Shown here in pieces: positions 9,665-21,324 of a stretch of DNA of 64,000 nucleotides (position 1 is the first letter of the stretch; every line of letters begins with the position of its first letter). The stretch is from Rosa chinensis (taxonomy: Eukaryota > Streptophyta > Magnoliopsida > Rosales > Rosaceae): assembly GCF_002994745.2 (NCBI RefSeq), contig NC_037092.1:87706398-87770397 (forward strand), in the 5' to 3' direction. The translations under genes and the position numbers were made by a program. The notes under the pieces were generated by a model that worked only from the letters and a program-made list of their open reading frames with translations, made no database searches and was not told the DNA's origin.

Positions 9665-12060
9665 GTGAACTAAAATAAGGTCGACCAGCATTGTCAAATT
9701 AATTGATGATCACTTGAGTTACTAAAAAAATATTAAGTCCATAACCCAGTCTGACCGGCACTAAGAAAGATAAGTATCATTTTCATATAGCTGAACAAAT
9801 TATTGAAGATATTTTGTCATGGAGTCTGTCTATATCTAAGAAGATATTTTGTCATGGAATTATACATACATACATACATCTAAGGACGGTCAGCTGTTCA
9901 TAGCACTGTTCGTTGTGGTGGAAATTAAATGACGGTTTTGCCCTTTCTTTTTGTCTTTTCATCATTATCAAGAGCGATTGATTGAGACAGAGGGTGTGTT
10001 TCTGTGATGGAGATCTTGAAATTCACTATTCCAAGCAGGGCTGATGAGAGAGAAAATGAAGGGTGGTGATGTTGCTGCGCCGTTACTCTCTTTAAATCAC
10101 TCACTGAGTAATTGAGGTTCGTCGGAGACAGACAAAGCACAACATTTTCGGACATCACGATCTCTTCATTATCAAAGGCATTGGCTTGATTTCTTCAATA
10201 TCGGTGTAAAAATTCATATGTTCCTTATTTATCGTTTGGGCTGTGCGATTGCTTTACTCAGAGGTGAAGACCTTGCTTACCCGAAATACGATTCCGATGA
10301 TTCGGTTAAGGATCCGAGTTATAGCACTGTTGAAGAGTAAGGCCAAGGCACGGTGATTGATGACTGTGAATATTAACTGATTTATGTAGAATTGAAATAA
10401 AGAAAGAAGACCTGCATCTTTTTCTTTACCAGATGGAAAGACAGATATTAACTGATAGCACTTCAAGCTCAACTGTATAGTTTTTGACTTTGAAAACATA
10501 GTGCAGAAATATGAAAATCTGAAGAATATATATCGATCAATGAGAGTAAAGCTATGTTGTCAGAGAAAATGCTTTTCATTATTTTGTAACAAATACATGA
10601 AAATCACTGATCAAATATATTACTTGATGTCAAAAATCCTTCTCCACCAGATTATAAATACTAAATACTCTATATGCTCACTAATCAAAAAAGGAACATG
10701 TAACTGCATCATGATGTTGAGCATGCAATTGATAAAGCATCAGCTAGAGAATCTATGTTTCCACACATTGATCGATAATCCTAAATTGAGAATCTGGACT
10801 GATTGCTTTGGGATAGAACCTCTTTATTCAACAAATATTTAGTATTTACTGAATGAAGTAACAGAGGAGAAGGATTAGTTTGTTGGATTTTTATCTGGTT
10901 GATAAAGATTAATTTTTTATGTGTGCTTCTTCCTCCACACATATATTATTATGTAAGTTATCCTTGGAATTCTGTTATTAGTGAAAGTGCCTATGAGTTA
11001 GAACTTGCTTGAAGTGTTTGAGAAATGCTGCAAACAGAAGCGGCAAATGCTTTAGAATGTCTTGATTTTGCATGGCACACAGTAAGCGAGTATATAATTG
11101 TTAATCTGCTCAGACTATTCCATTTGATTTTGAATGTTTGAGATGACCTTTGGAAGCATTTTATCTAGATTTTTTTAACTTGTCTTTTGCTGAGACAGAA
11201 AATTTACAGGTTTAATTTTCAAATGGGGTCCTTATTCTTATAATTTTGTTAAGTGCTTTGACAAATAAAAGCACAACACTTTTGGTAAGAAGTGGTCAAA
11301 CGGGATGAAATCTGCAGAGGCATATAGCCTTGGGACACTCTCAACGAATTCGGTGGCTTAGGCCATTCAAAAATTCAAATTGCTATCAGCTCAAGATACA
11401 AAGAAAATATGTTCAAACTGGACTCTATTACATTCAACAACTTCGAGGAAGACTGGTGTTGGATAATCTCTACCTAGCCTCTTGCACATTCAAAAGTAGG
11501 TCAAGGTTGTCTGTTCAAATAAAGAAGTAACCCCAAGCTTTACGGTGGTTGGTCATCTTATTTGAATTAAAGAGTCATCCACATATTGATAAGGATTGAT
11601 TCAAATTTGAATTAAACCAATCCTCATGACCAGCTGATCATTAAGTCTATAAAAGAAGGCTTACAACGAAGAGACGAGAGGAGGAGAAATAAAGAGAGCA
11701 TAACAGATATACGCAGCAGGGGGAGAGCAGAAAAGTACATAGAGGAGAGCAGAAAGAAAAGAAATACAGAGCAGTAGAAAAGACGCAACAAAGCAAGAGA
11801 GAAGAGATAGAGAAGAAAGGTCAAAGTTCTACCGGAGAAGGAAAAAGAAAGGCTGCAGGTATACGGCTGCATCCATGGTTATTTTTCTTTTATGAAATTG
11901 CCCAGACGATGCTCATGATAGGAAAAGAAGTCTGCTTCCCTGCCTTCAATTGATCCGGAAGAGAATGACCATCTCGTATGGAGTTTACAAACTCTAATAG
12001 GCCGTTCATGAACGACCACAACCATTAGAGTTTTTCCAACCTCTCTAAGACGATGTTTGA

Positions 12061-12244
12061 CGCATCGAAACAATACGGTTGTTCACGAACAGCCTCGTTT
12101 CAATGCTCGAAGCTCCTCAGAAATGGTGTTGCTTGCAGCTCTTAGGTGCTTTCCAATGCTTAACGCATCGAAACAATACGGTTGTTCATGAACAGCCTTG
12201 TTTCAATGCTCAAATCTCCTTTGAAATGGTGTTGCTCATGCATG
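12061..12244. repeat. Tandem duplication, unit 103 bp
   Basis: Units start at 12061 and 12164, both with cgcatcgaaacaatacggtt. The second is about 80 bp long before similarity fades. Confidence 0.85.
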
Positions 12245-13567
12245 ACTCAACTCCTCCTAAAATGACATTGTCGTGGTTCTCCTACCAAAAGTTTAGGAGA
12301 ATGAAACAAGCAGAGGAATGGAAGTTCTTGCAGCTCTTCAATTGTGAATGAGAGAAAATAATAAAGTGCTAGCTATAGCACTCTTTTCTCTATTCAAAGT
12401 AAAAGAGACGGTGTACTTGACATGGTTTCAAATTTCTCCTACAAGTATTGAACAGAGCCATCACACCTCCTGCAGGGGAAGAATTCAGGCTCTCTAATTC
12501 TTGTTGGCATGTGGCACCAACTTGAAAAGTCAAACGGTGGGGAAGTAACCAAGGCCTGCATACAAAAGACAAATACTTTGAAATCAATATGAAAGCAGTT
12601 AAAAAATGTACGGCTGCAAGTTAATTAGCAAAGACAATGTCCAGATGGTTGCAAGTCTTCATAATTAAGCTTTTTCTTTGTTTCTGGAAGCGGTGGCTTA
12701 ATAATGCAAGAAGACAAGTGATGGCAAATTATTTGAGGCCGTTCATAGAAGCTTTAATCATATGGTTTCTTTGAGACCGTGGGTGTAAGCTGGGAACAAG
12801 TATAATTGTTTTGCAATCATGCTAAGGAGAAGATGAAAACAAGGCTTTAATTATTCTTGAAATTGCTTTTTGTCATAAGCAAGAGACGCATGTTAGCAAT
12901 TATAATGTTGGCCAATATAATTAAATATTTGAGGTGGTGGTACATGGTCAACAAAGGGGGAAGGCATCATAACATTTACAGAGGGGCCACACCAGAACAA
13001 GAATTGCACCAGCTTTCCCAACTCTGCACGCCGACTAATCGATCAAGAGCCGTGGTGGCAACTTGAGACTTCTGCTTATTACTTATTAGTTTGGCCAGAG
13101 TAAAGATGGAATATATTGGTTTGACCTCATGGATCTCAATTCAGATTACAATTGGGCCTGACGCGAAACCAAGCTAAAAGGCCTGGAAGGAAAAAATGGG
13201 TGTCCATATCATTTTTTTTTGGGCTTGACCCAATATGGAGCTAGAATCCTAGAAATACAGAAGAAATACACAACACCTTTTAAACCTGTTTACCTTGGTG
13301 TTCGGGCCTGGCCAAATTCATTTGTAGACAACGCAAAAGCTCATTCATACGGCCCAGTACAAGATTCAATACATCGAATGCCCAAATTAAATTCGAGTGT
13401 CTGCAGACGGAATACATTCGACAGATTCAAAAATAAATATATGTACATCCATCAATACAAAAAATTCTCTCACCACCAGAAATACATACCCAAGAACTAC
13501 AACGGTTTGATCCCTCCCCGAGGGTATGTAGGCAATCTAGCGACCCCTTAGATGCAACCGCAATTCC

Positions 13568-13830
13568 AAATAAAATCCATGACTCCCTGGTTCGTCCAAT
13601 CCGAATTCCTGACCTCATCAGTCAAATTCTGCCAAACACCAGGAAACGTCACAGCCTTTCTAAATAAAATCCCTGACTCCCTCGTTCATCCCATCCGAAT
13701 CTCTGACCGCATCAGTCAAATTCCGCCAAACACCAGGAAACGTCATAGCCTCCCCAAACAAATCGAATCCCTGGTTCACTCACACCAAATTCGTCCAAAC
13801 ACTATTCCTATTCCAAAAAGCAATACCCTC
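13568..13830. repeat. Tandem repeat, unit 94 bp, about 2.7 copies
   Basis: Units at 13568-13661 and 13662-13755 both begin aaataaaatcc and share ccaaacaccaggaaacgtca. A decayed third unit follows from 13756. Confidence 0.85.
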
Positions 13831-14884
13831 CAATGGGTCATTCACCCATTGGAAATCTTGAACTACGAGTGGCTTGATCCCTCTCCAAGGGTACGTAGGC
13901 AACCCATTCAAATATCCGGGTGCAGCCGCAAAAACAAATAGACAAACACACATCCACAATTGGTTTCTTCATAAATGGAATCAAAGGGTGTTTTCCTGTA
14001 ATAAGGGAATATAATTAAGAGACACATTCTGTCTTGAATGGGTCGAACCCGAACTAATTAAAACTCTATTCATTAAATGAATACGAGTGAAATTATGTTG
14101 GGTGACATTTACGCTCACAGTGTGCAGATTTTCTCTCAACATCTTTCAATTTTCTGTTTTCATTGTAGTAACATAACATTATCTAGGGCTTTCAATAACA
14201 GGAACAGTAGGTGGCAGTACTGCTTTGGACTCTTAATTTTTGGATTGTTGTTTTTTGTTTCCTTTGATGCTATGTTGTCCTTCTCTTGGGGTAGAGTTGG
14301 TCATAACTCTTGCCTCTAGCTCTTTTTACTTTGGATGATTATTTATTTTTGGACCTTTTGCTATTCACTCATACCTGTCCTATTTGCAGGAACAACGATG
14401 ACAAAAGGGAGGCATTAGATAATCTGGATATAATACTTTTTCCTTTATTTGAAGGGTGAGTAGGTTCTGAATAATGACAAATGCTATTGGAAGTTCTTTG
14501 TTAGGATAATATCTTACTTATTGTTATTAATTCTGCATATGTACGTACACACATGTGTTATCTGTCATCATTTTTAAAAATTACTTCTCAAAATGCTAGA
14601 GCCTCTTCTGGTAGAAGTTTTACAACTCAGATTAGTGAGCATATGCTTTAACTGTGAGAAAGTTCTAGACAACAAGCAGGTGAATAAGTACCATGTAGAC
14701 AATTTCTATGAGAAAGTTTTAATTATATTTATTAATTATTAGCATATGTGCCAATAATTATAGCTGTTGTTGCCTTTTTTGTCAGCTTTTATATATCTCT
14801 ATTTAAACCGTTGTCTTTATGATTAACTCTTCAATTAAACAGTTTTGCATTTCTTGGATTGATTAGTTTGTGGTGGATTTGCAG

Positions 14885-15080
14885 CGTGAGAAAAGAGTGA
14901 ATGAGGTCGAGCAGTATTACTTGAGGAAAGGCAGTCTGCAACCAACCACTTCGAAGGAGAAAGACAAAGAAACATTTTAATACAATTAAGAAGCAGCAGC
15001 AAGATGCATCACGTAGGGAAGCCACTGCGGCAAAGAGGATTCGAGATCTGTTGAATAAGTTTTCCGCAATCTTCAAACAG
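14885..15080 (+). pseudogene. Captured exon of a GTE1/GTE6 (IMB1)-like bromodomain gene
   Basis: The exon lies between a GCAG acceptor (14881-14884) and a GT donor (15081). It encodes the segment just before the bromodomain of plant GTE1/GTE6-type transcription regulators: EKRVNEVEQYYLRKGSLQPT, then after a frameshift KKQQQDASRREATAAKRIRD and LLNKFSAIFKQ. The frameshift is near 14970 (one extra A in GACAAAGAAACA). The next exon, the bromodomain proper, is not found downstream, so this is a fragment, probably captured by the Helitron. Family assignment is from memory of the motif order. Confidence 0.7.
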
Positions 15081-16640
15081 GTATGCACTAACCTCATGAT
15101 AGGCCACTGATCAATGGATCAACATACTTGGGTATCTGATGATGAAGATATTTGCTTTACATGCCAGGGTTCTGTTAACGTAAATGATTGTTTTGTAACG
15201 TAAATGAGTGTTTTATATGTTTGTTAATTACGCTTTCTCTTTGATAATATTGTTGAATATTTTGATTTTAAAAGTCAACATCTAAAGTTATTTCCTAGAG
15301 AAGGGGGAAACTGAGATGATGAAGTGTTGGGAACAAACCCAAATATGGATGGTGAAATTAAAATGCTATATGTTGTTATCAAGTTTGAAGGATAATGCCA
15401 ATTTTTTGATGTTCATGTGATTTTCTTACTCCAAGGAATAGTTGTTTATATATTTCTTAAAGCTATATATAGACTGTAATAAGTTGATATTATTACATAA
15501 TATCAAGGTTGATATTCTGTGATTATTTGTTCATGTATATCTCTACAATCACAAGCTAAACAGGACAATGTTGATCGTCACTTATAGATTATCTCTTAGA
15601 TGGATATTAAGTTTCACAAAAAGCAGAGCCAAGGAGCTTATATAATGATGGAATTTTCTCTTGCTGCTAGAAAACTGTGTTCCTTCATATAATGGTTTTT
15701 TTTTTTTTTTTTTATCTAATATTACTACTGTTGCCTCTATCGGTGAGGGTTACAAACTACATATGCGAGTAGAGTTTATCTGTTTTCATGGTTTACTTTG
15801 TATAAGGCTTTGCTTTACTTCTTTGATTTAAAGCTTTGCTGCTTCAGAAGTGATGAAAGTATTTGCCCTTGGTTAATCAACAGAAGTTCACTATTGTGTG
15901 TGAGAGTTTTTCTGGGTTGTCTCCATTTGTTGTTAATCTGTTGATTTGTTTGGAAAGAACCTTTCTTATTGGAAAATCTGTTCTGGGATTGTAGTAGATT
16001 GTGATTAGCTCCAACTTGCAGGGATAAAGTGTGAAAGAGATGATCTTTTGTTATGTTTTACCATTTTTGTTATTTGTACTCATGCTTAGATTATGACCAT
16101 TAGGTGTCGTGAGTTCTTTCTGCCATTTCTTTATCTTAGTAATATGTAGCTGTAAATCATAGAGAACCATCTTTTTAAAAAAGCTTTACATGTTGTTGAC
16201 AAGGCAAACAGGGCAATTAATAAGTCAGTAACTGGGAGTGTAGCTGCAGATGGGACGTGCAAGTCACCTTCTAAAGAGTAAGAATTCTGCTAATTATGTA
16301 ATGCAAGGTTTCATTTATATAGGTAGGGCCGTAGGGGGGTTGCACCTTTAAGTTGATAGTGTTGTTACTATGTTTTACTTTATTTCAACATTACAACATT
16401 TGTTGACTTTTGATCTTATTACCAACATCATCTTTTGCAGGAAATTGAAGCAAATGAGAAGCATTGATATCAACTCCAACTTGAGGAGGCTATTAGTAAC
16501 ATAGGTGCATTTTCTCCCCCAGTATTTGGTTGTTGTTACTTTGCCTTTCTTTTCCTTTTTGTACTCATCAAGTGTTCTATAGCTGGAACAGAACTTTCTG
16601 TTTTCGTCAAACTATCAATCTATTACATATAAAATTCATG
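15081..16640. other. Intron-like DNA inside Helitron B
   Basis: AT-rich with a poly(T) run near 15700. Two short exon-like islands (about 16200-16280 and 16440-16500) have AG and GT borders but no recognised product. Confidence 0.35.
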
Positions 16641-16684
16641 AAAAAGGAACCAAACCCGCAGCAACGCGCGGATGCTTTTTCTAG

Positions 16685-18687
16685 TCTATATACTAAATGT
16701 CAGTGCACTGTTCCTGACTGTTCATAAGGGACGGAAAGCACGGTTCTGTCCTCACTTTATCTTTTTTTTACGCCTCTGCCATTTACTCTCTCTTCCTCCC
16801 CTCTGCCTCTCTCTCTCTCTCTCTCTTTCACCTAAAACGAATTGTTTCTCCTTTCTCTCGCTCTCCTACTCCCCTCGCTTTGAACCGTACGGATCTTTCA
16901 AATTTCAATTGGTTTTTGAAGAAAGCCCAGAAGCTTCAACTTGAAGGCACCAATCAAAGAACACAAGTTTGCAATTGGGAGAGAGAGTTCTGCTTAGAAG
17001 ATGAGGGATTGGGAGAGAGAGTTCCGAGTTTCTGTCATTGGTTGTTGACCGAAGCTAGAATCACAGACTGGTCGGTGTTCGTTGTTTAGGCCAGGCAAGG
17101 TACTGAAGGTAGTGTTTCTTCCTCTTCCTCTGAGCTTTCTCTAATCCAATTATTGCTTGGGTTCTGTCTATTTCTGTGTTTGCCCGATTTCTGGTTCTCC
17201 AATAAATTATGTTGCTGATTCTCAGATGAAATAGGTTTTGTTTATGCAATTTCATGAATTTGAGAGATTTGAGGGAATGAGCATACTATGATTTTTCTTT
17301 TCAATTCATTTATGTTGTTGCTTTTATGTGATTTTTATTTTTTTATTTTTTTGAATTGTAAATTTTGTTGCATATTTCACTTATTACTGCTACTTCTCAT
17401 TCAACTGATTTAGCCCTTCCACTAGTTGTGTTGAACTTCTGTGGTTTCATTTTCTATAGTTCTCAATTTTTGCATTGTTAATTGGTATAAGAAATTGAAA
17501 ACATGAATGGAACTCTTTGATTACTCTTTTACAAACATATTGAGATCATGATAATGGTTTGTGTAGAGTCAGTCTGTTATTTGTCAATTACAGAGAGAGC
17601 CATAGCAAAAGATACTGAATTTTGAAATTTGTGGTTGCAAACAAGCTATTATAACTTGCAGTACAATCTTGAGTCTTTTGGTAATGAAGATAGCCTAAAT
17701 ATGTAGGAGAGACACTGCCATTTTTAATTATAGGATAAACCCATCGAGATAGACTTGCTTACATGGGCAGAGTCAGAGTTTTGGGCTACTAGGAGGTCGG
17801 CAGAGAGATTGGCATGGGGCTAATAGCTTAGCTATTGGTTATGCCCTCTCTGGGTTTTGCATATGCTGTACATATGGACTTGTAGCAATTACAATTTTAA
17901 AATTTGAATGAGTAACAGCATGGCATTCTTATTAGAGAATTAAATCATTTAGCTTTTATACTAATTTGACATTCTTATTTATGCTATTGAGTTTTGTTGG
18001 TTAAATTTCTTAATTGGTTGGTTCTGCAATCGATGTTCTGTGTTTGAGTTAATTCTGAATGGATGAACTTCTTTTCCGTCCTTAGCCTGGCCACTCTGGT
18101 TCTAAGTGGTAACATATATGCATGATTTGTTAACAAAGAGTTGACAGATGAAATTTTGGACTCCTCACTTTGTTTGCTGGAACAATGTTATCCTTTTTGC
18201 TCCTTGCTCATTGATTATATTTCATTAGCTTTTCTCACTGATTATAACTGGTCCTATAACTGATATGTCAATGCTTTTCTACTACTTATAATTGACACCA
18301 AGTCTCTTCAACTTAATTTAAAATCATGTTGAATTGGAATCTTTTTTAGCAAAGTCTCACACTTGCTTTGCTGGTATCTTCTATTATGTGCAGGAGGAAT
18401 TTGTTAAATGGTTACCACATGGAGAAGACAGTAAAAGTACTTGGGCTCCCTCCCTCTATGAACTAGAGAACTTTGTTTGATTACTATTAGTTGTTAGTTC
18501 AGTTAGAAAGCAATTGATAATTGTTATATAACTTGAACGAAGTGATACCCCCGCAGTTTAGAAATTCCTAAAACTTCTATACAATAAGTTAAACTCACAC
18601 ACATAATCGCTAAAGTCTGAAAACATAAAATAAAAAACTAACAGTTTCATATGAAGTTTCTGGAAATAGTGATAAATAAAGGAATCT
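16685..18687 (+). mobile_element. 5' part of a third Helitron-like element (C)
   Basis: Starts TCTATATACTAAATG directly after the CTAG of Helitron B. The leader gtgcactgttcc and cacggttctgtcctcac matches those near 450 and 9900. The LTR retrotransposon at 18688 interrupts it, and it presumably resumes at 27191. I did not find its 3' end. It contains a (CT)n run (about 16808-16828) and an exon-like stretch at about 18395-18480 with a GCAG acceptor (EEFVKWLPHGEDSKSTW then a stop), not recognised. Confidence 0.4.
18683..18687. repeat. Target site duplication AATCT (left)
   Basis: AATCT directly before the LTR terminus TGTAACG. The same five bases follow the right LTR at 27191-27195. Confidence 0.95.
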
Positions 18688-21308
18688 TGTAACGTCCCGA
18701 ACCTAAATTCACCTGTTTACTAGTCATTTGGACGGTAAACGACAATTACTTTCACTTTTTATTCTGTTTCGATACTTTTAGTGGCCCTAAAAGTTGACTT
18801 TTTGTTCGGGTCAAAATTTGAGAAAATATTCTTCATGGAAGTTGTAGAGGACGTTAAACCGAGCGCGTGCATATGTGGTACGTAAAAATCGGAGCTCGTA
18901 TGCGAAAGTTATAAGCGAAAATGTGAAAATTACTGTTCATGGTAAGTAGTATATATTTGAATTTTTACTGTTGGCAGGTAACTTTCCTTTTTTCTCTCTC
19001 TCTCCTCCTCCCCCGCGTTTTTCTTCCTCTCCTCGGTTCTCTCTGCAACTCCGGCCATCTCCCTCCTCCGGCCACCTGGTGGCATAAAGCCGACATCTTT
19101 GGACTCGCCTCCGCCCCCTCTTGACACCTGTGGTGGTAGCTCACGGCGGTTTGGCCGGAAAACGAGGCATCGGCCCGTAAAAGTTTACTGTAGCAGTTTG
19201 GGATTTTCGTCGATTCCGGCCATCTCCGGCCACCAAACCGGCGTCGAAGGAGCGGTTTTTCCCAAGGATCATGTTGCCCCTAGCCTTGAGCCACGATTTG
19301 TAGTGTGGAGGTCGAATCGAAGGTTTGAAATTCTGAGTTACTATTCACAATTCGGGTTCAAACTTCTCTTTAATTGTTGAGGTACTTCCGCTCATTTTCT
19401 AACTTAGTCACAGTTGAAAGAATTAATGGGTGTGTTGAGAAGGTGCTACTGCCAAATTTTGGTGGCCATCGGAGATGGTGGCGGTGGCGGCGCCGCCGCC
19501 ACTGTGGGCGGCGGTAGCGGCGGCTAGGGTAGTTTTTTAATTTCAATTTCTGGCTAGTTAAATTCTATAATTATCATAGAGCATATATGTGAAGTTTGGT
19601 GAATTTTGGAGGAGTTTGGAATTGTTTGTGAATTTTCGAAGTTTGGAGTTTTGTGGTGGAATTATGGGAAATCCGGCCGTCGGATTTCCCTCGTTTTCAT
19701 TATGGAATATGTAAATTGAGGAATTAGAATTGTGGAAGAGATTTGGGTTGAATTTGAGAAGTATTGGAGATAGGGATTTTCGGATTTCGTTTAAGTTCGT
19801 AATTATTTTATCGGATTGCCGTTTACGGAAATATAATTGTGTACAGGGCAATGTCGCGAGCTACGGTTAGATGAAGGAACTCGTTTGCGTGGTTGCCAAT
19901 AGTACTGTGAGTGGACGTTTGTTTTAAATAAGTGATGCATGCATTTATTTTATTAAAGCATGTTCTATTTTATTAACGTATTTTCCGAGCATATAAAGTT
20001 AATTGCGAATTATCTCATGGATTTACTTTTAAATAATGATTCTCATGAAGTATTTAAGTTCTATACCGGTTGTGAGTTTTGGTTATGAAGTTGTTATGCT
20101 CGGATTCGAATTTATAAATGATGTTGATTTTCGACGAATTGATTTTCGATGTGATTTTCGAGATTTATACTGTTTATATTATCTTTATAATCGTCGATTT
20201 GAGATTTCTGAAAGATTTTCGAAATGGGATTTCGATGGAATAAATTCTTGTTTATTTATTCGATTTTTGGCATTGGGAATGCCTCATTGACAATCTACTT
20301 ATTTCTTTAGCGTGTGGGACACGCTGTTAATTTATACGACTCTTTGAGTATTTCCGGGTACGGTTGGGAATCGTACCCGTGTTGTCTTTATACGTGGGAC
20401 ATGGGGAAGCTTTATTGATTTATCGGTTTTTAACCACCATACCCAGGGTCGTTATATATATATTATATTACTGGCTAGCCTATTAGTACTCCTCCCTACT
20501 TACTATGTGTTTGTAGGTGAGTAGAGGAGAGCATGGGATGCTCTAGAGTGTGGGACACTCCGACCCGAGCCAATAAGGCTCCCTTCTTTTGTATGGTGAA
20601 ACTTCTTCCCCATATTTTATCGTTGCTTGACTAGCGGGGCTAGTCCGATTTTCACTGTAGCCAGCGGGGCTGGTCGTATTTTCTTGAGAAATGAGACTTC
20701 GGTTTTACGATATAGTTTTCGAATGTGGTGACTAGCGAGGCTAGTCGTTTTATCGTTTTGGAATTTTTGGATTTAAAGCTAAATGTATTTTTCTAATTGT
20801 TGCATGCATCGGTTATTAAAGAGAATAAATGTGGGAAAGTATGAAATCCTTTTTCCTTTAAATTGTTTATTTTTGTCCACTCACGCTAACGTTTTTCGTC
20901 TACTTTCTCCTGGGCCTTTCGGTTTCTAATGCCCAGTTTGCAGGCGTATTAGTGGAGGTCGGGCGTACATGACATTTGAGGCATAGTTGTCACTACTTCC
21001 GCAGTGTAGGATCACTTGATCCTTTACTCTTCTGTTATATCCCTGTGTATAGTAGTATTGCTCTGCTTAATCTTTGGGATTAGTATTTTTGAGTTTTGTG
21101 TTCTGTGAAAGTGGAGTTGTTGGTAATTGGGAGCAGGGTGGCTCCAGGAGTATAAGGTTGGTTTGCTTGTAGTGTTTTGTGTGTTTTACAGGTTTTGGGT
21201 AGTCCATTTTAGAGGTGACTCTGCCGAATTTTTGGTAGAGTTATCCCTAAGGTGGGCCCCACAGGGCCACCTCGGGTTTCAGGGTGAAATTCGGGGCGGG
21301 TCCTGTCA
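18688..21308 (+). repeat. 5' LTR (2621 bp)
   Basis: Begins TGTAACGTCCCGAACC and ends GGGTCCTGTCA. A TATA-like stretch (about 18949-18957) is followed by CT-rich sequence, probably the promoter and transcript start. A GC-rich GGCGGC/GCCGCC segment lies near 19470-19520. A set of small hairpins lies at 20309-20746. Short open stretches of up to 97 codons occur but look like chance. Confidence 0.95.
20309..20746. repeat. Array of short GGG-loop hairpins in the LTR
   Basis: Perfect stems around a three-base loop: AGCGTGT-GGG-ACACGCT (20309-20325), AGAGCAT-GGG-ATGCTCT (20528-20544), GAGTGT-GGG-ACACTC (20546-20560), GACTAGC-GGG-GCTAGTC (20629-20645), CCAGC-GGG-GCTGG (20661-20673) and GACTAGC-GAG-GCTAGTC (20730-20746). 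A longer stem CGGGTACG/CGTACCCG with a nine-base loop lies at 20355-20379. The whole set recurs in the other LTR at 26191-26628. Confidence 0.9.
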
Positions 21309-21311
21309 ATT

Positions 21312-21324
21312 TGGTATCAGAGCA
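21312..21324 (+). promoter_or_regulatory. Primer binding site, initiator tRNA-Met
   Basis: TGGTATCAGAGCA, three bases after the end of the 5' LTR. It is complementary to the 3' end of plant initiator methionine tRNA, the usual primer for many Ty1 and Ty3 elements. Confidence 0.95.

Larger units (their letters stand above)
11290..13955 (+). mobile_element. LTR-like remnant inside Helitron B
   Basis: A TATA-type promoter (gtctataaaagaaggc, 11645-11660) is followed by a long untranslated region. It ends in the sequence ttgatccctc(t/c)cc(a/g)agggta(c/t)gtaggcaa (near 13507 and again near 13876) and gggtgcagccgcaa, a signature I know from the 3' ends of some plant Ty3-type LTRs. No gag or pol is visible, and I could not find the second LTR or a target duplication. 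The limits are approximate. It holds two tandem repeats listed separately. Confidence 0.4.
9879..16684 (+). mobile_element. Probable non-autonomous Helitron B
   Basis: The 3' end is strong: the stem-forming stretch CCCGCAGCAACGCGCGG (16655-16671) is followed by a T-rich spacer and terminal CTAG at 16681-16684, then T. The proposed 5' end is TC at 9879 after an A. Just inside are gcactgttcg and gacggttttgccct, a leader like those at about 450 and at 16685. No Rep/helicase frame is visible. It contains an exon of a GTE-type bromodomain gene (14885-15080), other exon-like scraps (about 16200-16280 and 16440-16500, both with AG/GT borders) and an LTR-like remnant. The 3' end is more certain than the 5' end. 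Confidence 0.5.

Noticed and set aside
18930..19380. Open stretches of 61-93 codons in the LTR (repeated at 24812-25262)
   Set aside because: They lie in a GC-rich LTR leader, overlap on both strands, resemble no protein and change in the diverged family members.
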